Position numbers and translations under genes: made by a program
Notes under the pieces: model-generated
Told to the model about the DNA's origin: nothing
Database searches by the model: none
Seen by the model: only the letters and a program-made list of their open reading frames with translations
Source: Acidobacteriota bacterium
GTDB lineage: Bacteria; Acidobacteriota; Terriglobia; Terriglobales; Acidobacteriaceae
Direction of reading: 5' to 3'
Assembly (NCBI GenBank): GCA_018268915.1
Contig: JAFDVQ010000009.1
Location: 124,001-188,000 of the forward strand
Length of the DNA: 64,000 nucleotides
Shown here: in pieces, positions 14,485-23,343 of the stretch
Numbering within the stretch: position 1 is the first letter of the stretch
How the letters are laid out: each line of letters starts with the position of its first letter

Positions 14485-17175
14485 TCAGCGGCCGGGATCG
14501 TAGTTTAAATTCGGTGCAAGCCAGCGCTCCACCTCGGCCACACTCATACCTTTACGCTCCGCGTAGTCCGCGACCTGCTCGCGATCGATTTTGCCCAACG
14601 TGAAATACCGAGATTCAGGATGCGCAAAGTACAGCCCGCTCACGCTCGAACCGGGCCACATTGCATAGGACTCCGTCAGCTTGATGCCGGTCTTCGCTTC
14701 GACATCGAGCAGATGCCAGATCGTGCCTTTTTCGGTGTGGTCGGGGCAGGCGGGATAGCCGGGGGCAGGACGAATCCCACGATACTTCTCATGGATAAGG
14801 TCCTCGGGGCTGAGGTTCTCGTCTCGACCGTAGCCCCACTCATCGCGCACTCGCTTATGCAGACACTCTGCAAAGGCTTCTGCCAGCCGATCTGCGAGTG
14901 CCTCAGCCATGATCGCGTTATAGTCATCGTGCTTCGCACGAAAGCTGTCCGCAAATTCCTTCAATCCGATGCCAGTTGTAACCGCAAACGCGCCAATGTG
15001 ATCACACATGCCGGTCTCGTGAGGAGCAATAAAATCTGCCAGCGAACGGCAGGGCTCGCTGCCTTCGCGATTGGCCTGCTGCCGGAGAAAGTGCAGCTTT
15101 GTGATTGGCTGTGTCCGCGCAGAATCCCCGCAAAGCTCAACGTCATCGCCGTTAGCAATTGCCGGGAAAAGCCCATACACCGCCCGCGCCTTCAGAAGCT
15201 TCTCCCTGATGATTCGGTCGAGGAGCGCATTCGCTTCGCTGAACAACTGACGTGCCTGTGCTCCCTGCCTCTCGTCATCCAGGATGCGAGGGTAGACGCC
15301 CTTCAACTCCCACGTGTGGAAGAAAGGCGTCCAGTCGATGTAGTCGCGCAGCGTTGCCAATGAAAAGTCATCGAGCACGCGCACACCGGTGAACTCGGGC
15401 TGCGGCAAGTCTACTTTCCGCCACTCGATCGGCTGCCGCCGTTTGCGCGCCTCGGCAAGCGGAATCGTCTTCACCTGCGGAGCAGCGTGTGCCTTTCGAA
15501 CCGCCTCATACTCAGCCCGGTGCTGATCGATGAAGTCTTCGCGGTTCTCGTCGCTCAACAAACTCGTCGTCACCGGCACCGCACGGCTGGCATCCACAAT
15601 ATGCACCACGGGTTCGCTGTAGTGCGGAGCAATCTTCACTGCAGTGTGCGCGCGGCTTGTGGTCGCTCCTCCAATCAGAAGAGGGAGCTTGAACTGCTGG
15701 CGCTCCATCTCGCGAGCAACGTGGACCATCTCCTCGAGCGAAGGCGTGATTAACCCGCTCAACCCGATGATGTCGGCCTTCACTTCTTTCGCGCGTTCCA
15801 GGATCTTTTCGGCTGGGACCATCACGCCCATATCAATGACTTCGTAGTTGTTGCAGGCGAGCACAACCCCGACGATGTTTTTGCCGATGTCGTGAACGTC
15901 ACCTTTCACAGTTGCCAACACGATTTTGCCCTGGGCCTTGACCTCGTGCCCTGCGGCGGCAAGGGCAGCCTTCTCTTCCTCCATGAATGGCGTCAAGTAT
16001 GCGACTGCCTTCTTCATCACTCGAGCAGACTTGACCACCTGCGGCAAAAACATCTTGCCGGCACCGAACAGATCGCCAACGACGCTCATTCCTGCCATGA
16101 GTGGGCCTTCGATCACCGCCAGCGGCCGTCCGAGCTTGGCGCGCGCTTCTTCTGTGTCGCCCTCGATGTAGTTGTCGATTCCCTTCACCAAGGCGTGCGT
16201 GAGCCGGTCTTCAACAGAGCCGTGCCGCCACTCCTCTTCCTTCTTTTCTGCAACAACGGCGCCCTCGCCCTTCAATGTTTCGCCAAACTCAACCAACCGC
16301 TCCGTCGCATCCGGTCGCCGGTTCAGCAGGACGTCCTCAACGAGTTCCTTCAGCTTAGGCTCGATCTCCTCATACACTTCGAGCATGCCGGCATTCACGA
16401 TGCCCATGTCGAGCCCAGCATTAATTGCGTGATAGAGAAACGCCGCGTGCATCGCCTCGCGCACGCGATTGTTGCCACGGAAGCTGAAAGAGATGTTCGA
16501 TACGCCGCCACTAACCTTGGCGCTTGGCAAGTTCTCCTTGATCCACTTCGTCGCGCGGATGAAGTCAACGGCGTAATTGTTGTGCTCCTCCATTCCCGTG
16601 GCAACCGTGAGGATATTCGGATCGAAGATGATGTCTTCGGCTGGGAAACCAACTTTGTCGACCAGGATTCGATAGGCTCGCTCGCAAACCCGGATCTTAT
16701 CTGCGAAGTCCGCAGCCTGGCCATTCTCGTCGAAGGCCATAACGACGGCTGCAGCGCCGTACTTAAGAACGGTCGCCGCATGATTACAGAAAGCGTCTTC
16801 TCCTTCTTTCAGAGAGATCGAGTTCACAATGCCCTTGCCCTGCATGCACTTAAGCCCGGCCTGGAGCACGGCCCAGTTTGAAGAATCGACCATGAAGGGG
16901 ACTTTGGCCACCTCGGGTTCGCTGGCGAGCAGTAGCAGAAAGCGAGTCATCGCCGCAACTCCGTCGATCATGCCTTCGTCCATGCAGATATCGAGGACGT
17001 TGGCTCCGCTCTCTACCTGCTGGCGCGCTACGCTTACTGCCTCTTCGTACTTGCCGTCCTTGATCAGCCGGGCAAACTTCGGCGAACCGGCAACATTCGT
17101 CCGCTCACCGATCATGATGAAGACGCCTTGCTGCTGCGTGAACGGCTGCGAACCTGACAATCGAAGTGGCTTCAT
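14485..17175 (-). CDS. metH: Methionine synthase, C-terminal polypeptide (pterin, B12 and activation domains)
   Basis: This 896-aa protein carries the methyl-tetrahydrofolate-binding domain (MIGERTNVAGSPKFARLI near residue 22, NVLDICMDEGMIDG), the cap and cobalamin domains (VKGDVHDIGKNIVGVVLACN, with the B12-ligating DxHxxG histidine) and the C-terminal SAM-binding reactivation domain (ESYAMWPGSSVSGLYFAHPE, LGKIDREQVADYA). It lacks the homocysteine/zinc domain, which is encoded by the immediately upstream gene. The ATG at 17175 overlaps that gene's TGA (ATGA), so the two chains are coupled and should assemble into cobalamin-dependent methionine synthase. Confidence 0.95.
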   Translation of the reverse strand: MKPLRLSGSQPFTQQQGVFIMIGERTNVAGSPKFARLIKDGKYEEAVSVARQQVESGANVLDICMDEGMIDGVAAMTRFLLLLASEPEVAKVPFMVDSSNWAVLQAGLKCMQGKGIVNSISLKEGEDAFCNHAATVLKYGAAAVVMAFDENGQAADFADKIRVCERAYRILVDKVGFPAEDIIFDPNILTVATGMEEHNNYAVDFIRATKWIKENLPSAKVSGGVSNISFSFRGNNRVREAMHAAFLYHAINAGLDMGIVNAGMLEVYEEIEPKLKELVEDVLLNRRPDATERLVEFGETLKGEGAVVAEKKEEEWRHGSVEDRLTHALVKGIDNYIEGDTEEARAKLGRPLAVIEGPLMAGMSVVGDLFGAGKMFLPQVVKSARVMKKAVAYLTPFMEEEKAALAAAGHEVKAQGKIVLATVKGDVHDIGKNIVGVVLACNNYEVIDMGVMVPAEKILERAKEVKADIIGLSGLITPSLEEMVHVAREMERQQFKLPLLIGGATTSRAHTAVKIAPHYSEPVVHIVDASRAVPVTTSLLSDENREDFIDQHRAEYEAVRKAHAAPQVKTIPLAEARKRRQPIEWRKVDLPQPEFTGVRVLDDFSLATLRDYIDWTPFFHTWELKGVYPRILDDERQGAQARQLFSEANALLDRIIREKLLKARAVYGLFPAIANGDDVELCGDSARTQPITKLHFLRQQANREGSEPCRSLADFIAPHETGMCDHIGAFAVTTGIGLKEFADSFRAKHDDYNAIMAEALADRLAEAFAECLHKRVRDEWGYGRDENLSPEDLIHEKYRGIRPAPGYPACPDHTEKGTIWHLLDVEAKTGIKLTESYAMWPGSSVSGLYFAHPESRYFTLGKIDREQVADYAERKGMSVAEVERWLAPNLNYDPGR

Positions 17176-18281
17176 GCTGCCACCTCGACAGCATCCTTCT
17201 CGCCCAGTTTGCGCGGTGGGAGACCTTCCAGGGCCTTCGCGATCGCTGCGATGTGTTCGGGAGTGTTCCCGCAGCATCCGCCTGCAATGTTGATCAAGCC
17301 GGCCTTCGCGAAATCGCTCAGGTACTTCGCCATGTCTTCCGGCCCGAAGTTGAAGCCTGTGGGTGACAGCGGGTTTGGCAAGCCCGCGTTCGGATAGCAC
17401 GAGACCGCCACGTTTGCCTTTTGGGAAAGCTCTTCCAGGAATGGATACATGAGATCAGGCCCAAGCGAGCAATTCAGCCCCACGGACAATGGCTTCACGT
17501 GCTCAACAGCGTTCCAGAACGCCTCCGTGGTCTGCGCCGAAATCAGCGTCTCACCGCCGCGGCCCACCGCAGCGGAGATCATCACCGGCAACTCGATCTT
17601 GTCTTCGTCGAAGACTTCGCGAATGGCCACCAGCGCCGCCTTCGCGTTCAGCGAGTCGAAGATCGTCTCGACCAGGAGAAAATCGACGCCGCCTGCGATC
17701 AGCGCCCGCGCCTGCTCCGCATAGGCGGTCTTGACCTGATCGAAGGTCACAGAGCGGAATCCCGGATCGTTCGCGTCTGGAGAGTTGGAGAGCGACACCG
17801 TCAGCGGTCCAAGAGCGCCAGCGACGAAGCGCTGCCGCCCGGTTGCCTTTCCGATCCTGTCGGCCCACTCGCGGCACTGCTGCGCGGAAGTCTCATTAAT
17901 CTCCCATGCAAGCTTCTTCAAGAATGGGTCGTCGATGACCTTCTGATAGAAATCCGGATCCTTCCGGCCCCCATGCTCCCGCGGATCATCGACAAAGAAC
18001 TCGCTCTGCGCAATCGTCGTTGCGCCGAAGGTATTGGTCTCAAGGATGTCCGCTCCAGCCTCAAGGAAGCGCCGATGAATGTCGCCAATCATCTTTGGCT
18101 GGGTCAGCGTAAACAGATCTCCGTTGTTGAGGAGGTCCTTCTTCGCGTCCTTGAAGCGTTCTCCGCGGATATCGGCCTCTGTCATACCGTACGTACGGAT
18201 CGTCGTGCCCATCGCGCCATCGATAATGGCAATGCGCTCCTTGAGAATCTCAACCAGGGGATGTTGGCTTGTTTTCGTCAT
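17172..18281 (-). CDS. metH: Methionine synthase, N-terminal homocysteine S-methyltransferase polypeptide
   Basis: The 369-aa protein corresponds to the MetH homocysteine-binding barrel: AIIDGAMGTTIRTYGMTEAD at the start, GADILETNTFGATTIAQ, and zinc cysteines in VGLNCSLGPD and in GGCCGNTPEHI near the C-terminus. It ends where full-length MetH enters the pterin domain, and its stop overlaps the start of the second polypeptide. ATG 18281 with the purine-rich GAAGAGAGA upstream is preferred over the longer frame from 18335. It is transcribed divergently from the Rsm22-like gene across a 135-bp region with an inverted repeat. Confidence 0.94.
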   Translation of the reverse strand: MTKTSQHPLVEILKERIAIIDGAMGTTIRTYGMTEADIRGERFKDAKKDLLNNGDLFTLTQPKMIGDIHRRFLEAGADILETNTFGATTIAQSEFFVDDPREHGGRKDPDFYQKVIDDPFLKKLAWEINETSAQQCREWADRIGKATGRQRFVAGALGPLTVSLSNSPDANDPGFRSVTFDQVKTAYAEQARALIAGGVDFLLVETIFDSLNAKAALVAIREVFDEDKIELPVMISAAVGRGGETLISAQTTEAFWNAVEHVKPLSVGLNCSLGPDLMYPFLEELSQKANVAVSCYPNAGLPNPLSPTGFNFGPEDMAKYLSDFAKAGLINIAGGCCGNTPEHIAAIAKALEGLPPRKLGEKDAVEVAA

Positions 18282-18315
18282 ATCTCTCTTCTTTAATTCT
18301 AAGTGTGGCGTCCTC

Positions 18316-18349
18316 AATGTCAGCCGAAGCCGCATGGAACGGCGACATT
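18316..18349. promoter_or_regulatory. Inverted repeat in the metH/rsm22 divergent promoter region
   Basis: AATGTC-A-GCCG (18316-18326) and CGGC-GACATT (18340-18349) form a 10-bp stem with a single bulged A and a 13-nt loop. It could be a regulator operator or a leader hairpin of metH. No riboswitch signature was found here. Confidence 0.3.
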
Positions 18350-18416
18350 TCGCGACCAGACCGCCGCTGAGACACCCCGAACTGATAAGTACCCGGCCTC
18401 TAAACTGGTTGAGACC

Positions 18417-19418
18417 ATGCTATTACCGCCAGAACTGCGGAGCGCGATCAGCCATCAGCTTGAGGGCGTCTCCCGCAATCTCCTCAGCGAACGCTCTTCG
18501 CAGATTTCGTCGCACTACCGCTCAGGGGGCCAGTCGACCCACGCGATGAATGACGAACTCGACGCCCTCGCATACGCGGTAGTCCGCATGCCAGCGACCT
18601 ACTCCGCCGTACGCAATGTTCTCTCCCGTCTGCAGGAGCGGTGCCCGGCATTTAGCCCTGCCAGTTTGGTCGACTTTGGCGCCGGACCTGGGACGGCGAG
18701 TTGGGCAGCCTCGGACGGTTGGCCGAATATTGCCGCTATCACTCAGCTCGATGCAAACATGCTGCTACTCCAACTTGGACAGAAGCTGAAGGAATCTGCC
18801 TCGTCCACTGCACTCCGCAACTCTCGCACGATTCGAACCGACCTCTCAGCGCCTCAACCCATCCTCCCGGCTACCGATCTCGCGATCATCAGCTACACTC
18901 TCGCCGAAATGTCGACGGCGGAGATCCGCGCGTTGCTTACCTCAGCCTGGAGTCAATGCCGAGGCGCGCTGGTCATCGTCGAACCTGGCACGCCTGGGGG
19001 ATGGGAACGCATCCTGCTCGGCCGCGATCTTCTCCTCAGCCATGGGGCGAAGATTCTCGCGCCTTGCCCCCATCAGCTCCCGTGCCCCCTTGTCGCTCCC
19101 GACTGGTGTCACTTCGTTCAGCGGGTCCAGCGCTCCCGGGATCACATGCTGCTCAAATCCGCCGATGTTCCGTGGGAAGATGAGAAGTTTTCATATCTGA
19201 TCGCCGTCTGCGAACACCTCTTCTATTCCGCCCAACGGGACCGGATCCTTGCGCAACCTGAGAAAAGCAAGAACGAGATCCGCATCAAGCTATGTCGGAC
19301 CAACGGACAAGCAGAGTTCGTACAGGTCCGCAAGCGCGACCTCGCCGCATTCAAAGCACTGAAGAAGAAAGATTGGGGAGACGAGGCCGGTTCTATCGCG
19401 CCGGAGCAATCGCGCTGA
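18417..19418 (+). CDS. Rsm22-family small-subunit rRNA methyltransferase-like protein
   Basis: The 333-aa protein from ATG 18417 (MLLPPELRSAISHQLEGVSR) has a SAM-binding Rossmann motif LVDFGAGPGTASWAA, an IISYTLAEM segment, and VIVEPGTPGGWERIL. A cysteine cluster APCPHQLPCPLVAPDWCHF follows, characteristic of the Rsm22 family, whose members are thought to carry an Fe-S cluster and act on the small ribosomal subunit. The C-terminal VCEHLFYSAQRDRI and a basic end also fit. Its 3' end overlaps convergent nuoI by 26 bp. Confidence 0.85.
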   Translation: MLLPPELRSAISHQLEGVSRNLLSERSSQISSHYRSGGQSTHAMNDELDALAYAVVRMPATYSAVRNVLSRLQERCPAFSPASLVDFGAGPGTASWAASDGWPNIAAITQLDANMLLLQLGQKLKESASSTALRNSRTIRTDLSAPQPILPATDLAIISYTLAEMSTAEIRALLTSAWSQCRGALVIVEPGTPGGWERILLGRDLLLSHGAKILAPCPHQLPCPLVAPDWCHFVQRVQRSRDHMLLKSADVPWEDEKFSYLIAVCEHLFYSAQRDRILAQPEKSKNEIRIKLCRTNGQAEFVQVRKRDLAAFKALKKKDWGDEAGSIAPEQSR

Positions 19419-19863
19419 CCGGCAGCAGCATGTCTTCCTTGCGCATCACCAGGTTCGTTGCGTTCAGAGTGGCCAGTTCAAATCCATGTCCGTGCGTAAT
19501 CGCATCGGTCGGGCAGGCCTCAACGCAGTAGCCGCAGAAGATGCAGCGGTTGTAATCAATGTTGTAGACCTTCGCGTAGCGCTCCGACGATGAGATCCGC
19601 TGCTCTTCCGTGTTCTCCGCAGCCTCGATGTAGATGCAATTCGCCGGGCAAGCCGCCGCACACAGGAAACAAGCGACGCACTTTTCCAGCCCATTTTCGT
19701 CCCGCTGCAGAACGTGGGCGCCACGAAAGCGCTCTTCGAACTTGGCGCCGCGCATGGGGCCGGGGCCGTCAGGATAATTCTCAACCTGAGTAGGCTGCAG
19801 CATCTCGCCAAACGTGATGCTCATGCCCTTCGCGATCGCCGCGATGTTGCGAACTACCGACAT
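19393..19863 (-). CDS. nuoI: NADH-quinone oxidoreductase subunit I
   Basis: The 156-aa ferredoxin-like protein has two 4Fe-4S motifs, CVACFLCAAACPANCI and CIFCGYCVEACPTDAI, and the N-terminal MSITFGEMLQPTQVENYPDG typical of NuoI in complex I, where it carries clusters N6a and N6b. Length is normal for the family. No other nuo gene is adjacent, so complex I genes are dispersed, or this is a second copy. It overlaps the convergent Rsm22-like gene at the 3' end. Confidence 0.92.
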   Translation of the reverse strand: MSVVRNIAAIAKGMSITFGEMLQPTQVENYPDGPGPMRGAKFEERFRGAHVLQRDENGLEKCVACFLCAAACPANCIYIEAAENTEEQRISSSERYAKVYNIDYNRCIFCGYCVEACPTDAITHGHGFELATLNATNLVMRKEDMLLPVSAIAPAR

Positions 19864-20014
19864 GGTTCAAGTATACGATGATGGCCGTGGAGGAGCCAGT
19901 CGGCGCAGCTCTATGTCCTCCAAACTGTTGGACTTCACGTCTCGAAAGATCCTGCCGATGAACCAGGTACAGCGGATTCACCAGAGATCAGCCCGCAGAA
20001 CGACGGCGCCACCC

Positions 20015-20951
20015 ATGTCTACGCTAAACTTCGCTGCCACCTCACTTGGATCCTCAACCGGACCGGGTCCAACCCTCAGCACCGGCGAACCTGATTTCAT
20101 CGCTGTCAGTGCCGCAATCTGCCGACTTCTGGACCAAGTCGGCGTTGTTGGTCGCCATCTCAGGATTGCCACTATCGAGGGGGAACCTGGTTCGGGTAAG
20201 CACACCGTCGCGCGCCTGCTCTACCATCGCTACGCGGCGCACCATCCTGAAGATTTGCCGGTGGGGCTTCAATCGGGTTGACGCCCGTGATTGGCTCGTT
20301 TCTCACAACAGTTCGCAATCTCTCACTGGTTTCATGCTGCTCGACCGCGTCGACCTTCTTGCTCCTCCCGGACAGGTGCTGTTCCTTCGCATACTCAAGG
20401 GCCTGGAAATTCATCGTCCCGGTACGCTCGTTGTCCTCGCCTCCTCGGAATCGCACCTGCGAGAGCTCGCACGTAACGGACAGTTTTTGAGCGGACTCGC
20501 TGCCCGTCTGACAGCTGTTCGCCTGGCGGTGCCGCCACTGCGGGAACGAAAAGAGGACATCGTTCCGCTTGCAAAGCTCTTCCTTACCCGCGTCTTCGCC
20601 CGGTACCATCTGATTCCCGCCGTGCTCACCTCCGGCGCGCTCGCCAAGCTTCTCGAATATGACTGGCCGGGGAATCTGCGTGAGCTCTCCAGCACTCTCG
20701 AATCCGCCGTCATCGAATGCTCGAACGGAGTTATCCGAGCCGAGGACCTCGCTCTTCCTAATCCCCGCTCCGAAGCGCCTCTCCCCACCAGCTCACCGGA
20801 ACAGCTCAACCTTGACGCAGTGATCCACAGCCACATTCTGCGCGTACTCGATTTGAACCGGGGGAATAAGCTGAGGACCTCGCGCCAGCTCGGCATCAGC
20901 CGCTCTACCCTTTACCGCCTCCTCGAAAAGCGCATCTCGTTCTCCGCCTGA
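20015..20951 (+). pseudogene. NtrC-like AAA+/Fis protein, frameshifted and lacking GAFTGA
   Basis: The N-terminal part from ATG 20015 (MSTLNFAATSLGSSTGPG) reads in one frame through a Walker A motif (EGEPGSGKHTVARLLYHR) and stops at 20281. The remainder continues in the next frame: GFNRVDARDWL, a Walker-B-like GFMLLDRVDLL, VPPLRERKEDIVPLA, YDWPGNLRELSS, and a C-terminal Fis-type helix-turn-helix (TSRQLGISRSTLYRLLEK). Removing one G from the GGGG run at about 20263-20266 would join the frames as PVGFNRVDARDW. The sigma54-contacting GAFTGA loop is absent and the Walker B Glu is Arg, so even the repaired protein is unlikely to be a classical sigma54 activator. The fault may be real or a sequencing error. 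Confidence 0.75.
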
Positions 20952-20999
20952 GCCGCCACGCTAGACCGCCCTGCTCCCTCTTGCTCTACACTCAAGCCG

Positions 21000-22835
21000 A
21001 TGAGCCACTCTCTGAAACATGCTCGGGGCCGCGTCCGGTTGACCCAATCTGCTCTGCTGCTTGCCGTAGCGTCCCTCGCCTTTCCGGTGCATCTTTCCGC
21101 CCAGAACAATGGGTCCACCGGGCCACCCGCATCATCGGAAGACCGCGCCAAGACCCTCCACGCCATCTTTCACGATTACTGGGAAGAGACTCTGAAGCGG
21201 CAGCCGGAATTTGCCTCGAGCCTCGGGGACAAGCGCTACAACGACCAGCTCTCCGACTACTCAGTGAAGGCTATCAACGACTGGCTGGCCGTCGAGCAGG
21301 ACATGCTGCTGAAGCTCGCCGCGGTCGATCCGGCGGGACTATCTGACCAGGATCAGGTGAGCCGCGAACTCCTGATCCATGACCTGACCGAAGATCAGGA
21401 AGGCGCGGAATTTAAATCATGGGAGATGCCCGTCAACCAGATGGGCGGCATCTACTCCACATATCCGCAACTCGTCGCACAACTCAGCTTCACCACCGCG
21501 AAAGACTACGACGACTGGATCGCCCGCCTGCGCGCGATTCCCCACGCCTTCGACCAGGTCACGTCGAACATGTCCGTCGGCATCGACGACAAGCGCGTTC
21601 CTCCGAAGTACCTTCTCGAGAAAACTCTTGAGCAGGTCAAGCAGCTCGCCAATCAGAAACCGGAAGACTCGCCGCTTGCGCTTCCGCTGAAGAAGTTCCC
21701 TAGCTCTATCTCCGCCGTTGAGCAGGCTCGGATCAAGACAGAAATGCTCGCCGTGATCTCGAAGCAGGTCCTACCCGCCTATCAACGCTTCGCCCGCTTC
21801 CTTGAAGTCGCGTACATTCCTGCAGGCCGCACAGAACCCGGGATCTCATCGATTCCAGACGGTGATCGCTATTACCGCTTCCGCATCAAGGCCAGCACCA
21901 CAACCAATCTCACCGCAGACCAGATCCATCAGATTGGCCTCGATGAAGTGAAGAAAGATGAAGCCGAGATGCTCGCAATCGCGCAGAAACTTGGCTTTCA
22001 AGACCTGAAGAGTTTTCGCGCGAGCCTAAAGTCGAATTCGAAGCTCAAGGCCGCCTCCCGCGAGCAACTGCTCGACACTTATCGCGGCTATCTTGGCCCT
22101 ATGCAAGCAAAGCTGCCTGAGCTTTTCGGCCGGCTACCAAAATCTCCCTTCGAAGTCGTCCCAGTCCCCGACTATCTGGAGAAGACTTCGGCTCCCGCAT
22201 ACTATGAGGCCGGTACTCCAGATGGCGCGCGGCCCGGCCGGCTCTTCATCGACACTTACAACGCAACCGATCGCGACCTCTACCAGGTCGAGTCAGTTGC
22301 CTATCACGAAGGCCTTCCCGGCCATCACCTTCAGATATCGATTTCGCGCGAGCTTCAGGGCGTTCCGGATTTCCGCAAATTCGGCGGCTATTCCGCGTTC
22401 GATGAGGGCTGGGGACTCTACTCTGAGCGCCTCGGCAAAGACATCGGCCTATACAAAGATCCCTACTCCGACTACGGTCGCCTGCAAGCCGACATATGGC
22501 GGGCGATTCGGCTCGTAGTGGATACAGGCGTTCACTCAAAGCACTGGACACGCCAACAGATGGTCGATTTCTTCCACGATCACTCCACCATCGACGAGAC
22601 GAGTATTCAAGCTGAGGTTGATCGTTACATCGCATGGCCAGGCCAGGCACTCGCTTACAAAATCGGCCAGCTTGAAATTCTCAAGCTTCGCGATCAGGCG
22701 AAAAAAGAACTTGGCGACAAGTTCGACATCCGCGCCTTTCACGACCAGGTGCTCGACTCCGGTGCCATGCCGCTCGATGTTCTCGACGAACGTACGACTG
22801 CATGGATTGCGGCTCAGAAGGGTGGCGCCAAGTGA
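21000..22835 (+). CDS. DUF885-family secreted metallopeptidase-like protein
   Basis: The 611-aa protein has a signal peptide (basic start to about residue 17, then LLLAVASLAFPVHLSAQ). The large alpha-helical DUF885 body contains HEGLPGHH (His436, Glu437, His442/443), a zinc-peptidase-type motif, followed by FDEGWGLYSERLGKDIG and a C-terminal YIAWPGQALAYKIGQLEI segment. DUF885 proteins are predicted zinc carboxypeptidases related to the M2/M3-like helical fold. ATG 21000 starts just before the signal peptide. No partner gene is obvious. Substrate unknown. Confidence 0.85.
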   Translation: MSHSLKHARGRVRLTQSALLLAVASLAFPVHLSAQNNGSTGPPASSEDRAKTLHAIFHDYWEETLKRQPEFASSLGDKRYNDQLSDYSVKAINDWLAVEQDMLLKLAAVDPAGLSDQDQVSRELLIHDLTEDQEGAEFKSWEMPVNQMGGIYSTYPQLVAQLSFTTAKDYDDWIARLRAIPHAFDQVTSNMSVGIDDKRVPPKYLLEKTLEQVKQLANQKPEDSPLALPLKKFPSSISAVEQARIKTEMLAVISKQVLPAYQRFARFLEVAYIPAGRTEPGISSIPDGDRYYRFRIKASTTTNLTADQIHQIGLDEVKKDEAEMLAIAQKLGFQDLKSFRASLKSNSKLKAASREQLLDTYRGYLGPMQAKLPELFGRLPKSPFEVVPVPDYLEKTSAPAYYEAGTPDGARPGRLFIDTYNATDRDLYQVESVAYHEGLPGHHLQISISRELQGVPDFRKFGGYSAFDEGWGLYSERLGKDIGLYKDPYSDYGRLQADIWRAIRLVVDTGVHSKHWTRQQMVDFFHDHSTIDETSIQAEVDRYIAWPGQALAYKIGQLEILKLRDQAKKELGDKFDIRAFHDQVLDSGAMPLDVLDERTTAWIAAQKGGAK

Positions 22836-22888
22836 GCTGCAGTGGAAAAATGATTGTGATCCGGTGATCGACTGGAAAGGAGGATCGT

Positions 22889-23176
22889 GTGACAGATCAG
22901 CAACGCGTGATGAGCATTCTGAAGTACACGTTTCTTGTCTCGTTCCTCCTCTTCATCATCGTCGCGACCAAGATTCCCTCAAAGGCGCAGCATCCTCCTC
23001 AAAAGGGCATCGAACTTGCGATCATTGTGCTCGCGCTGATCAACCTTGTGCTGGGACTGAATGGGCGCCGAATTTTCGCGAGAATCGCTGTAAGAAATGT
23101 CGCATCGCCTCAGGGCAATGTCATAGCCACTCCGACGGGTGATGGTTCACGGCAAATATCTTCAGCCTGGCCATGA
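22889..23176 (+). CDS. Small two-helix membrane protein
   Basis: GTG 22889 with a very strong AAAGGAGG Shine-Dalgarno gives a 95-aa protein with two membrane helices (ILKYTFLVSFLLFIIVAT and IELAIIVLALINLVLGLN) separated by a short polar loop, and a polar C-terminus. No known family. Its stop overlaps the ATG of the next small gene. Confidence 0.65.
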   Translation: MTDQQRVMSILKYTFLVSFLLFIIVATKIPSKAQHPPQKGIELAIIVLALINLVLGLNGRRIFARIAVRNVASPQGNVIATPTGDGSRQISSAWP

Positions 23177-23334
23177 TTGAATCCTGCGCGCTCTTCGCTT
23201 TGGTTCTGCACATGCTTGGAAGTTCGACCAAGCTGGTTGGCATTCTGTTCGCATGCGCGGTCGTAACTCTCCTTATGTGGAGTCCCGGCGTCCCTCCCGC
23301 TGCGGATGATAAGAGTGTCGTCTCACCCCGATAG
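23173..23334 (+). CDS. Small hydrophobic protein, 53 aa
   Basis: ATG 23173 overlaps the preceding TGA (ATGA). The protein (MIESCALFALVLHMLGSSTK...) has one or two membrane segments (VGILFACAVVTLLMW) and a polar end. It is too short to classify. The coupling to the strongly initiated gene upstream is the main support. Confidence 0.45.
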   Translation: MIESCALFALVLHMLGSSTKLVGILFACAVVTLLMWSPGVPPAADDKSVVSPR

Positions 23335-23343
23335 CGTCAGGCC

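Noticed and set aside
17176..17400. 75-residue N-terminal extension of the second MetH chain
   Set aside because: Overlaps the coding end of the first MetH chain in another frame; ATG 17175 gives the conserved start and a clean ATGA overlap.
18282..18416. Possible SAM or cobalamin riboswitch in front of metH
   Set aside because: The region is only 135 bp and shows none of the S-box or cobalamin core motifs.
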